A stretch of DNA of 64,000 nucleotides from contig CM070578.1 in the NCBI GenBank assembly GCA_036346355.1, positions 18,614,501 through 18,678,500 on the forward strand, in the 5' to 3' direction. Shown piece after piece: positions 43,968-53,154 of the stretch. Origin of the DNA: Rhipidocladum racemiflorum (taxonomy: Eukaryota; Streptophyta; Magnoliopsida; Poales; Poaceae). The notes below the pieces were generated by a model, which worked only from the letters and a program-made list of their open reading frames with translations, had not been told where the DNA came from and searched no databases. The stretch's first letter is position 1, and each line of letters starts with the position of its first letter. Position numbers and translations under genes: made by a program.

Positions 43968-45145
43968 CAGTGGCGGAGCCAAGGCCCGGCGTGCCTGGGC
44001 CATTGCCCGGGCTCCGCCACTGCATGAATGCTTTTGATCGAACTAGCTACCGTGGATGACTATTAACTTATTAAGTCCCACCTTGTGCAGGCATGAAAGA
44101 TGAAGCTTTTGCCTCACGTACAATAGAATAACTAGCAGCACCAGTTTCTTGATCTATCTGATCGTTCGATGTCGCGATCAATGGACACAGTGGCGGAACC
44201 ACAAAAAGTCACGGTTTTTTTTCTCTCTTTGATAATCTTTGAAGAACACTAAAACAGTATTGACATAATTTAAAGGTAGTGTGATATTGTGATGTCCATT
44301 TAAATTTTAAAGTTCAATATTTTAGTACAAGCTAAGTAAAATCTAATATGTCATTACATTGTTAATTTTCAGAAATGAAGAGGCTCGACTTACTGAAATT
44401 CATGATGGAGATTTCTCTAATCGGGATCGTGCAATAATAAGGGATCAACTTCAGACATATATTCTTCATACGAGAAGGCATGCTGCTTTTGCTACTTGTA
44501 CAGATATTGCACGTTTAGGTACAAAGATGGTTGAAACTGAGAAACATTTGGTTTTTCCATTGGTCTACCAACTCATTGAATTAGCATTGTTATTGCCGGT
44601 GTCAACGGCATCTGTTGAAAGAGTCTTCTCAGCAATGAAAATTATCAAGTCCAAATTACGCAACAGGATCGACAATGATTGGTTCAATGACTTAATGGTG
44701 TGCTACATCGAGCGGGAGATATTTAAATCACTTGATGATGTCACCATTATCCGACGGTTTCAGTACATGAAGAATCGGAAAATGAATTTGCCTCGTAGCC
44801 GTAGGCATGATTAGTTAGCATAATTATGGTATGTTTCATGCTCTTTAACGTAAATATATTAATTTTCTTATAAGAGATGCACTAATCCATATATTGTTTA
44901 TCTTATAGAGTATTTTTGCTGGTGTTGGTCGAAGCTTTGATGCACCGTAGTGAAGTACTTGTTGTCGTATCTCCCTTTTTATTATCTATGGATTTTTATG
45001 TATGTATTGGACCATGTTTTTTGTTTAAACTATTGGGGTTCACTGGTTCTCAACTTTACTAGTATGGTATGCATATAATTTTATTCGCATTTATTGGTGT
45101 AATTAAGCTTGCCCAGGCTCTAAACTTTTTCTGGCTCCGCCACTG
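43968..45145 (+). mobile_element. hAT element, CAGTGGCGGAGCC ends
   Basis: 1178 bp with an exact 8-bp duplication CATCCACT (43960-43967, 45146-45153). Ends CAGTGGCGGAGCCA and, inverted, CAGTGGCGGAGCCA: a terminus known from plant hAT elements with zf-MYM/TTF-type transposases. The left end is unusual: 43968-44022 already forms a complete mini-hairpin (CAGTGGCGG...CCGCCACTG), and another CAGTGGCGGAACCA start lies at about 44189. Confidence 0.87.
44359..44814 (+). pseudogene. hAT transposase C-terminal dimerisation domain (zf-MYM1-like)
   Basis: The ORF encodes about 150 residues: an acidic/basic lead, then LVFPLVYQLIELALLLPVSTASVERVFSAMKIIKSKLRN, the hATC dimerisation domain with its conserved VSTASVERVFS block, then NDLMVCYIEREIF. 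This is the last part of transposases of the zinc finger MYM-type 1-like group. The zinc fingers and catalytic acids are missing, so it is an internally deleted element. The domain itself has no stops. Confidence 0.85.
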
Positions 45146-45559
45146 CATCCACTGATGCAATTCACCAGTGGGGTGCTTGATTCGAGGAATAAACCATGCA
45201 TCCCATCTTTAATTAACTCCAAATCTAACCAACTTGTTTGGTTTAAGAAATTGAATAGATCAGTCTTTCATCATTTCATCCCTCGTGACAAGATTAGTAC
45301 AAAACAAATGATGATATTATCCTATCTAATTTTATAAGATCATTATACGATGGATCAACGTGCGTAATTTCGAATATTTGCGCACGTACCAATTAGCAGC
45401 GATACACACGTATATATGAGCCTACGCACGTATGTATATATACGGCGACATAATTTGCTACTCATGAGCCTACCTACTACTGATCTACGTACCTAGCTGC
45501 TGCTATATACGTCGACAGCAAAATGACAAAGGGTCACCAACCAGCTTAGTACTGCTACA

Positions 45560-45800
45560 CGAACTATTACCTATCTCTTAATACACTCCTCAAATTAAAA
45601 ATCTAGGTATCAATATATTGTTAGATATTTAAATTGGATATATAAAAAGCATATATATAAACTCGTCTAAAAAATACTTTCGTAACATTACAATTTTATT
45701 ACATTTATAAACATAGTTCAATAAAAATTAATGGTTAGAGTTGTTTAGGGAACTATTGTCAATATTTCAAATAACATGTTCTTTTTTTATAAAATGGATG
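45560..45800. mobile_element. Stowaway-like MITE fragment, degenerate
   Basis: Shares the TATATTGTTAGATATTTAAATTGGATAT and TAAACTCGTCTAAAAAATACTTTCG pattern with the fragment at 24631-24893, in the same orientation. Both ends are worn. Confidence 0.45.
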
Positions 45801-45926
45801 GACTAATTAGGGGGTGTTTAGCACAGCTCACACTCCAGTTTTTTAGCTCCAGATATTCTCAGTGGAGTGAATTCTTTGATAATCTAGAGCTGTCTATGGG
45901 AGTGTTTAGCTAGGACGCTGACTCTA

Positions 45927-46411
45927 CACTACTAGAAATCAGGGCTTTCCTACCGGCACATAAGTCCAAATTAGATTTCAACCGGTACTGATAGTAACAT
46001 TAGTACCGATTCGTTTTGAACTTTCCTGAAACAAGGTACTGATGACCACCTCACATTAGTACCGGTTCGTAACACCAACCGGTACTGAAGCCACGGGTCA
46101 TCAGTACTGGTTGGTGTTACAAACTGGTACTAATGCCTCGTTTCAGGTAAATTCAAAAGGAGTGGATATTCTATGTATATCAGTACGCGATGGTATGTGG
46201 GTTGGTTAGAAGTGTGAAGCTAGAGTCAAAAGGTTGCGGGTTCGAGTCCCGTTTGTCTCATATTTTGAAACATTTCTAGTACCTTTAGTACCGGTTGGTG
46301 GAACCGGTACTGATGCTATTGGGTATTAGTCCCGGATGGCATATACCGATTCAAAAAACCGGTACTGAAGACCCTTACCAACCGGTACTGTTGCCTCTTT
46401 TGCTAGTAGTG
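45927..46411. mobile_element. Miniature CACTA (En/Spm) element
   Basis: 485 bp. Ends CACTACTAG and CTAGTAGTG, flanked by the 3-bp duplication CTA (45924-45926, 46412-46414). Sub-terminal ACCGGTACTRATG motifs in both directions are typical CACTA transposase-binding repeats of grasses. No transposase. It contains a tRNA-like block at 46188-46260. Confidence 0.88.
46188..46260 (+). other. tRNA-like block with a box B
   Basis: GGTTGCGGGTTCGAGTCCCG at about 46232-46251 contains a perfect GGTTCGAGTCC box B and could form a T-arm. The upstream GGTATGTGGGTTGGTTAG is only a weak box A. A full cloverleaf is not convincing and no acceptor stem pairs cleanly. Probably a captured tRNA-derived fragment, not a working tRNA gene. 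Confidence 0.5.
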
Positions 46412-47181
46412 CTAGATTCTAGAATAGAAGGATTGTGTATAAATTATTAACAATACCCTTAGTTTTCTCGCTTGTACATTATTTTGTATATATTAGTAGC
46501 TACCATGAGCATTTATTTTGTAATATATTACAAATGCAACATGAAAATTAAAATGAGAATAACATACCATAAGATTCCAATGCAACATGGTGTCAATACT
46601 AGTATATGGTACTAACACCATATTATTTGAAGTTGGTAGCATTTGCGGGGAATTACCCTGAACTTCGAGTGCACTTCTATTTTTTGGTGTTCAGCTCCAG
46701 ATGAGAGTGCAGGAATCCCCACTTCAAAAATTTGCACTATATGCTACTCCAGATTCTTTCTGCTCCCATTCTGAAAATTTCTGAAGTTAGACTGTTTGCC
46801 ACAGCTCCACTCAACTCCCACTAGAATCAAGAAGTGGGACCTGTGCCAAACATACCCTTAATTAGTATGCCCGTGGTGATGTCCGTCAAGCTCAATTAAC
46901 ATGCATATATGCATGCAGACATATGCCGTCACACCGCGGTGTACGTTACGCACGTGCCTTTGATTAATTTGGTCCAAATTAATCAATTAACGCAGCGGCA
47001 TGCCCGAGCTAGCAGAATCGTACGTTGCGACGTTAATACGAATCAGTAGTACTCCATCACAGTGTCATCAGTCATCACGTATGTGCAATTACTATGTCGC
47101 AAGCAGTAGTGCTACTTTCTTTTCGTCGTCGTTAATGTACTTGTTAATGGCAACTTCAACTCTGCTTTTTTTTCCCAGTAT

Positions 47182-47235
47182 ATATATATACATATATATA
47201 TGTATATGTATATACATATATATATGTATATGTAT

Positions 47236-47266
<31 letters not shown>

Positions 47267-47270
47267 TATG
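47182..47270. repeat. TA/TATG microsatellite
   Basis: Alternating TA with CATATA/TGTATA blocks. Any ORF here (poly Ile-Tyr) is an artefact. Confidence 0.9.
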
Positions 47271-47275
47271 AAAAA

Positions 47276-47625
47276 TAGTTTCTACTTCCGGGAGTAATTA
47301 CTTCCATCTCTGAAATACCACCCAAACGTATTTGAAATACTCCTTTATCACTTTGGATACACTTATATACTAATTATAAGATATTCTAATGAGATCTACA
47401 TGAAAAAATTGCAAGGGAGTACATAGATTTTAGCTTATTTTACAAATACCTTCATATACGCACATAAAAAGGAGTATCTTTAAAAAGCGTACATACCACA
47501 TCCGAAAAAAATGTAAATACCACCTAGATGGTCTTATATACTTGTATACTACATGTACATACCCTCCGTTGCGTAAGATACTCTCTACGTTGTGAGATAC
47601 GACATAGGGAGTAATTACTCCCGGG
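47276..47625. mobile_element. Palindromic MITE, family P, copy 4
   Basis: Begins at TTCTACTTCCGGGAGTAATTACTTCC and ends near AGGGAGTAATTACTCCCGGG, two inverted ends of the same type. Interior CACTTATATACTAATTATAAGATATTC belongs to the family pattern. Confidence 0.6.
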
Positions 47626-47635
47626 AATAGAAAAA

Positions 47636-47640
<5 letters not shown>

Positions 47641-47690
<50 letters not shown>
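47641..47690. repeat. (TA)n microsatellite
   Basis: About 48 bases of pure TA. It separates two palindromic MITE copies. Confidence 0.95.
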
Positions 47691-47691
<1 letters not shown>

Positions 47692-47995
47692 AAGCCTTTT
47701 CCGTACTACTTTCAGTATACTCTAATAATAATTCTAAGATACTACAATGCGATATTGTTGAAAAAAAAATGATCAGAGCCCGTTATTTTTTAGCTATATA
47801 CTCTTTTTCATATGTAAAAAGAGTATATAAACAAATTATGCTATAAAGGGTGGGCTTTAATGAAATTTTTCGTAGAATTCACTTTGAAGTATCTTATAAT
47901 CAGTATTAGAGTATACTTAAAAAGATAAAGAGGTATAGCAACATCATTTGAGCGGTATACTGAGAGTGGGAGTACGTACTCCCAAGGGTATGGAA
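47690..47995. mobile_element. Palindromic MITE, family P, copy 5
   Basis: Left arm TTTCAGTATACTCTAATAATAATTCTAAG, right arm AATCAGTATTAGAGTATACTTAAAA, right end GGGAGTACGTACTCCCAAGGG. The clearest hairpin of the family. Confidence 0.65.
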
Positions 47996-48002
47996 CCATT
48001 TT

Positions 48003-48004
<2 letters not shown>

Positions 48005-48068
<64 letters not shown>
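48005..48068. repeat. (TA)n microsatellite
   Basis: About 64 bases of TA directly after family P copy 5. Confidence 0.95.
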
Positions 48069-48069
<1 letters not shown>

Positions 48070-48073
<4 letters not shown>

Positions 48074-49172
48074 AGCCATTCCTTAATTAATTATCACCCT
48101 GATTAGCTAGGCATACACAGGACGAACTGTGAGTCATTTTTTTTTTTTTTGAAATTAGGGTCAAGAGCTCAGGCATTTCTGTAAAGAAGAAAGAAACAAC
48201 CGACGAGCAACATACGCACATATACAGTCCCACGCACGCACACACATGCAGTACTGATCGTCTCCTCATGTGCACCCGCGTCGAACGGCGCAGGAACGCG
48301 AGAGGGCTGATCTAGCGTTGCTCGAGTCAACAAGTCCAGCCAAAACAACGACCGCGTGAGTCATTTGTAGTAAGGTAGGAGATGTTTGCTCCAACTCGTG
48401 ACCTTTAACCATTCCATTAATTTGGTTTCACCTAAAAGTTTTACCATGACACGCTAAACGGGAAAGATATATATCAATCGTTGTTATTTGTTGGAGTATA
48501 CTACTTTTGGTAGTGTACTGGTACTAGCTATTTGCAATAAATTGTACTCAGTACTAGTCTGATTACAGAGTATGCATATACATACTCAAAGCTTAACTAG
48601 CTAAGGTAGCAGCTAGCTAGTTAAAAACATTAAAATTTATGAATTTTTTAGCTGCATAGCACCTACCACACTTGCGAGTTTTGCTGGGTTGGGACCAGGC
48701 AAGGAACATTCCATATGCATACAACACTTGCGAGTTTTGATCTCGATCCCACCAGTCAATGAGCGATATTGCAAAGCCTAGCTAGCTAGCTAGCTATAAT
48801 AGCTTACAAGCTGAAACATTTCATCAGACGTACGTACTCCCTCCTAGCCAATTGCTACGTACGATCACATTCCATGAACAGTACTAATAACCAATGCGCT
48901 AATTAATTAATTGCCCTCCTGCTAGCTAGCTAGACGCGCGGCACGTACGTACGTTCCTAGATACAAGCTAACTACGTACACATGCATCTAAATTAACCAA
49001 GAACAAAAAGGCACAGCTGAAATTGGTAAAAAGGAAAAAAAGAAGAAGAAGAAGAAGAAGAAGAAGATGGAACAAGAGACAAGGATCTCAATGTACTCCA
49101 TGCATGAACGGGTTCGATCGATCTTCCATGGCAGCCATGACTAATGCGTTGCGTACGTGGGGATCCGATCGA
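48070..49172. other. 3' intergenic region of the WOX gene
   Basis: No gene seen. CTAG tetranucleotide runs occur at 48776-48796 and 48920-48933, and an AAG repeat at 49030-49068. The part nearest 49172 is presumably the 3' UTR of the minus-strand WOX gene. Confidence 0.4.
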
Positions 49173-50039
49173 TCAGACGACGTCACGCTGCTCTTCCTTG
49201 AGCCCTCCGGGGAAGAGGTCCAGAGTCTTCAGCGGCCTGCAGAACGCCGTCGACGGCGCGCTCATCGCCTCTCCCGCTGCTTCCGCCGACGCCGCCTCGT
49301 AACCAGACGGCGGCGGCATGTCCACGACGGTGCTCGCCGGGCACCCCGACGTGTCCTCCACCACCCCGAAGTTGTCCAGCTTCCCGAGCGAGTACTCCGG
49401 CCGCCCGATCGCCTCCGGCAGAACCACTCCCCCACCAGTACCTCCCTGTCAAATCGCCGATATCAGTACATTAACTCAAGACGTACGTACACATGTAGTA
49501 AGTCAACTACGTACGCAAGTGAGTGGCTTTGGTAAGTAGCTAGTATGTACCTGATACTGGAACAGTGGGTTGGGCAGCGAGGCGGTGGCGCCGGTGGGCC
49601 TGCTTGCCGGTGCAGCGCCGAAGGGGTAGTAGTAGCTACTGTAAGCTGCGGCGGCGGCGGCGGCCTGCTGGTCGAGGCACGAGTAGTGCGGCGCCGGAGG
49701 AGGGGTAAGATGAGGTGGAGCACCAGCGATGGCTGTGGCGCCTAGGAGCTGCTGGTGGTGGTGGCCCGCGGCGGCGGCGGCGTAGTAGTGGGCGCAGGAG
49801 AGGAGGTGGTGGCTCATGCAGAGGCGGCGGCGCAGCTTCTGCCGGTCCCTGGCCTTGTGGTTCTGGAACCAGTAGAAGACGTTCTTGCCCTCGATGCGAC
49901 CGTAGAAGGCGAGGTGCGCCGTGATCTGCTGGATCTGCGACGCGTTGGGCGTGCGCAGCCCGCCGCGGTACATCTCCTCCAGGACCATCAGCTGCTCCGG
50001 CGTCGGGCACCACCGCGTCGAACCGCCCTGAGACGGCAT
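49173..50039 (-). CDS. WUSCHEL-related homeobox transcription factor, WOX3 clade
   Basis: Two minus-strand exons, 50039-49551 and 49445-49173, joined in phase 0 (donor GTACAT, acceptor TTTGACAG), give 253 residues. Residues about 7-72 are the WOX homeodomain: STRWCPTPEQLMVLEEMYRG, TPNASQIQQITAHL, then GKNVFYWFQNHKARDRQKLR. TRWCPTPEQL is diagnostic for the WOX3 (PRS/NAL2/NS) clade. It is followed by HHLLSCAHYYAAAAAG, a Pro/Ala/Tyr-rich middle and, near the C-terminus, the WUS-box TLDLFPGG (family form TLELFP). WOX3 proteins act in the nucleus to promote lateral growth of leaves; a grass WOX3B paralogue controls trichome/glabrous traits. The LCMSHHLLSCAHYY stretch makes me favour the WOX3B-like paralogue over NAL2/NS1, but only a tree could settle it. 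Confidence 0.93.
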
Positions 50040-50436
50040 GATCCTCTCCCAGCTAGCTATCGATCGATCGATCTCCCGAGATCAATCCTTCTTCTCGTCC
50101 TCGATCGATCCTCGTTGCGTGCGCGTGTACGTGATAGCTACCTAGCTAGGCTTTGTTCTTTTGATATCAGAGAATGGCTTCTTCTTTCTTCTGGCCTGCC
50201 GTTTGTCTCTTGTGGTTGGGTGTGGACAGACAAAAGGGGTACTAGAGAAGCAACGCAACGAGCTTGTTTGTTTGCTTGCTTGCTTGTTTGTTTGTGAGCA
50301 ACTCTGCTTGTTTGCTTAGTATATATGTAGCTGCTGTGCTGCCGTGTGCAACGGATACATACACGCCCAGCCGGCCGGCCTGGGTTTATAGCACGCATGC
50401 AGCAACATTAACTCACATCGAGATCGATCGATCTCG

Positions 50437-50473
<37 letters not shown>

Positions 50474-50500
50474 CTAGCTAGCTATGGGCGTATTAATAAA
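50040..50500 (-). promoter_or_regulatory. WOX promoter and leader, with (GA)n tract
   Basis: On the minus strand a TATATAC motif lies at 50325-50319, which would give a leader of about 250 bases. A GAGAGA tract at 50440-50471 sits further upstream; GA tracts near homeobox genes are known sites for BBR/BPC proteins. GATCGATC repeats flank both. Function inferred only. Confidence 0.5.
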
Positions 50501-52311
50501 TAAATAAATGTGTCTACTGTTGTACGATGGATTTCCTGATCAATCGATCGCACACCACGATGCATGCATGGCCGACGTTGTATATATGTTCGGATTAATG
50601 GATCTCCGGGAGATCAGTGTCATATGCACATATCAAACAGTTTAATTAGATCTAGCTTCGCGGATTTACTGCTTGTTCTTGGACGCGCGTGGTACTTGCA
50701 CTGTTGCACGCGCTGATTTATTTGGTCACCCGTGGTACTCGTCTACGTAGCCACTACGTATTACGTACGTACCCACCTAGAATACATGTCACTACGTATT
50801 ACGACTTTACGAGTGGCATATATATGTCAGCCGTACACAGATCTATACGTTCGATTTGTTCTTCGTTTTCTTGGACACACCGTGCATGCATGTATGCGAG
50901 GTTTAAGTTTGTTTATCTTACTTTGTTGCAAAAATCAGAAATTATAAATGTCCCGGTTGGAGCACAGCAATCCTACAAATATTATTTCACAGGAGTTTCG
51001 CTGAAAATATGTGCTCCAGATAGCCTTCACGATTAGTTGACCTTCTTTCCACACTAGGATAAAACCTTGCGTACTCTGAAATTTTCAACGAAAACGAGCC
51101 TCATAAATGGGCCAATTTCAACATTAATCCCGATTTCAGATAGGGAAAGCTTATTTATTTCATCCATTAAACTGTAGCGCATGTAGCTAGATTACAAATA
51201 TATATGGCTCTGTTGACCGCAAGAAAGCGATGGAGACAAGTCCCATTTTTATTACATGTACTGCAACCACTTTTGGGCTATTATATACTGTACATTCCTC
51301 TTAAGAAAATGTCTCTTTTTTCTACTGCAAATGCTTTGAATGTTTTCGAATCTAATGCGATTTATTAACACGTCACGTCTTTCTCTGGCACAGTATCAGT
51401 CTCTATCAGAACGAGGGAGAGAGTGTGTGAGAGAGAGGCGATGCATTGCATTGAAGGATAGAATTACACGTAGGATTCTGGAAATCTGTCTAGGATTTCG
51501 GTAAGGAGACCGGCCGAAGCATCGATCGAAAAACCCAGAATTATGAGGTGATGATGCCTCTGCACCAACAACTAAACGCTCAACCATCCCCTCTCTCTCT
51601 CTCTCTCTCTCGATGTCTCGTCTCTCTCTCTCTCTCCGGTTCGATTTCTAGCTAGCTGTGCGTCCTTGCATGGCTGACTAATGGTGCTTTTACTTTTGCC
51701 TCTACGTCTGTACGCTCTGCTGTGTCCATGGAGTCATGGACCATAGCTACCGATGCGAAGTACTCTAGATTTGAGTAAATTCTCTAAAGAGTTCATGAGA
51801 AGTTTCTATGTTTTCTTTTATGTTTTTTTAGTTGTACAAATATTAAAGCATGAATGAAGTAGAGATGATTCTCACTCTTTTGTTTGCTTTAAGATATGTA
51901 TAATTTATATTGCGAGGGAAAATATTAAAACACGGCTTAGAGTTCCTACATAATCAGTTAATTTACTCTTCAGTCACAAATAGTTGTCGTTTTGGGCATC
52001 GACATGGTCTCTAAAATATAGTTTTGACCACTAATTTTTATTATATTATATTTATAAAACCTAATAAAATTATAATATTAGGAAAGTACATTTCGAAACA
52101 AATATTTATGATTTTCTTATATCTAATTTAAATATTTAAAAAGATATCGATGGTAAAAATGTTAAAATTTAATTACATCTATATCTAAAATTGATATAAC
52201 TATTAATTTTTGACTGGAGGTAGTACTTAAAATGGACCAACACGACAAAAATTTAACAATACCCGCGTTAAGCCATTCAATTCAATTCGTCCTTTGGACG
52301 AGACACGCTAA
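50501..52311. other. Intergenic stretch, no gene seen
   Basis: Non-coding, with a CT microsatellite at 51590-51635 and a Stowaway-like fragment at 51958-52226. Confidence 0.4.
51958..52226. mobile_element. Stowaway-like MITE, degenerate
   Basis: CACAAATAGTTGTCGTTTTGGGCAT at the left resembles the start of the fragment at 24640; the right end reads TTGACTGGAGGTAGTA, a worn form of the usual GGAGGGAGTA. Confidence 0.5.
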
Positions 52312-52654
52312 GGGTCTGTTTGGATCCATGCGGCTAATAGTTAGCTGCTAAAAATTAGCTAGAGTGGATCCAAACACTCTCAGCTAATAGATCAGCTAAC
52401 TATTAGCTGGGCACCCAGCTAATGGTTATCTCATTAGCTAGCCAAACTCAGCTAATAGGTGGCATTTAATCAAAATACCATTCGCGTCTACCACCAATAG
52501 CATTTAATAGCATGGGTATTCTAGACAATAGTATCTATTAGCCACATATTAGCTGTTGGATCCAAACACCCTTCAACTAATAGTTAGCTTGCTAATAGTT
52601 AGCTAGCTAATATTAGCTAGGAACTATTAGCTGCTAATGGATCCAAACAGGCCC
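52312..52654. mobile_element. Tourist-like MITE
   Basis: 343 bp with TAA duplications (52309-52311, 52655-52657). Ends GGGTCTGTTTGGATCCAT and, inverted, GGGCCTGTTTGGATCCAT, a 16-of-18 match. The interior is made of AGCTAAT/ATTAGCT units. Fits PIF/Harbinger (TAA/TTA duplication). Confidence 0.87.
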
Positions 52655-53154
52655 TAACTGTTTGGCTTCTGCTCGTAGATCTCCTGTATATGCCCCCCCC
52701 ACACACACCACGGAGGCGTTATTTGCAACAGTCAGAGTAGGCAAATTAATTAATTGCTCTAAAACAAGAACATCCAAAGTTACATTAACTTAAAACTCCT
52801 GTAGCTAGCTAGCTAGGAACAAATTAAATTAAGCTTGAATCTTTCTTGTAGGGACGATGCCGAAGACTTTTCTTGCAATGTCGTGCGAATGCCCTGTGAA
52901 TGATTTTAAATAGTAATTAAGGTTAAATGCAATAGAATGGAATATTACTAGAGCAATAACGCAACGACCGAGTTTACATGTTCATCGTGTCCCAAAAGTC
53001 TTTATACAGATCAAGGGGTTTTCTCATCGAGTCCAAGACAAAAATCCTGCTAGCATCTAACTCGATGACGAGGAGGACCCAATGAAACCTGGTCATATAT
53101 GTTAACATAGCCTATTAGTCCCACATCGTGTCACGCAAAAATAGTAAAATGATA

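Larger units (their letters stand above)
45810..46857. mobile_element. Tourist-like element split by a CACTA miniature
   Basis: TTA duplications at 45807-45809 and 46858-46860. Ends GGGGGTGTTTAGCACAGCTC and, inverted, GGGTATGTTTGGCACAGGTC. Without the inserted 485 bases plus duplication it is about 560 bp. The interior repeats CTCCACT/AGTGGAG motifs. The 3-bp TTA duplication fits PIF/Harbinger. Confidence 0.78.

Noticed and set aside
46188..46260. A functional tRNA gene
   Set aside because: Only the T-arm/box B is convincing; no paired acceptor stem or anticodon arm, and it lies inside a transposon.
47000..47325. Poly Ile-Tyr ORFs on both strands
   Set aside because: Translations of TA/TATG microsatellites.
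49545..50297. Plus-strand ORFs opposite the WOX exon 1
   Set aside because: GC-rich antisense shadow of the homeobox exon.
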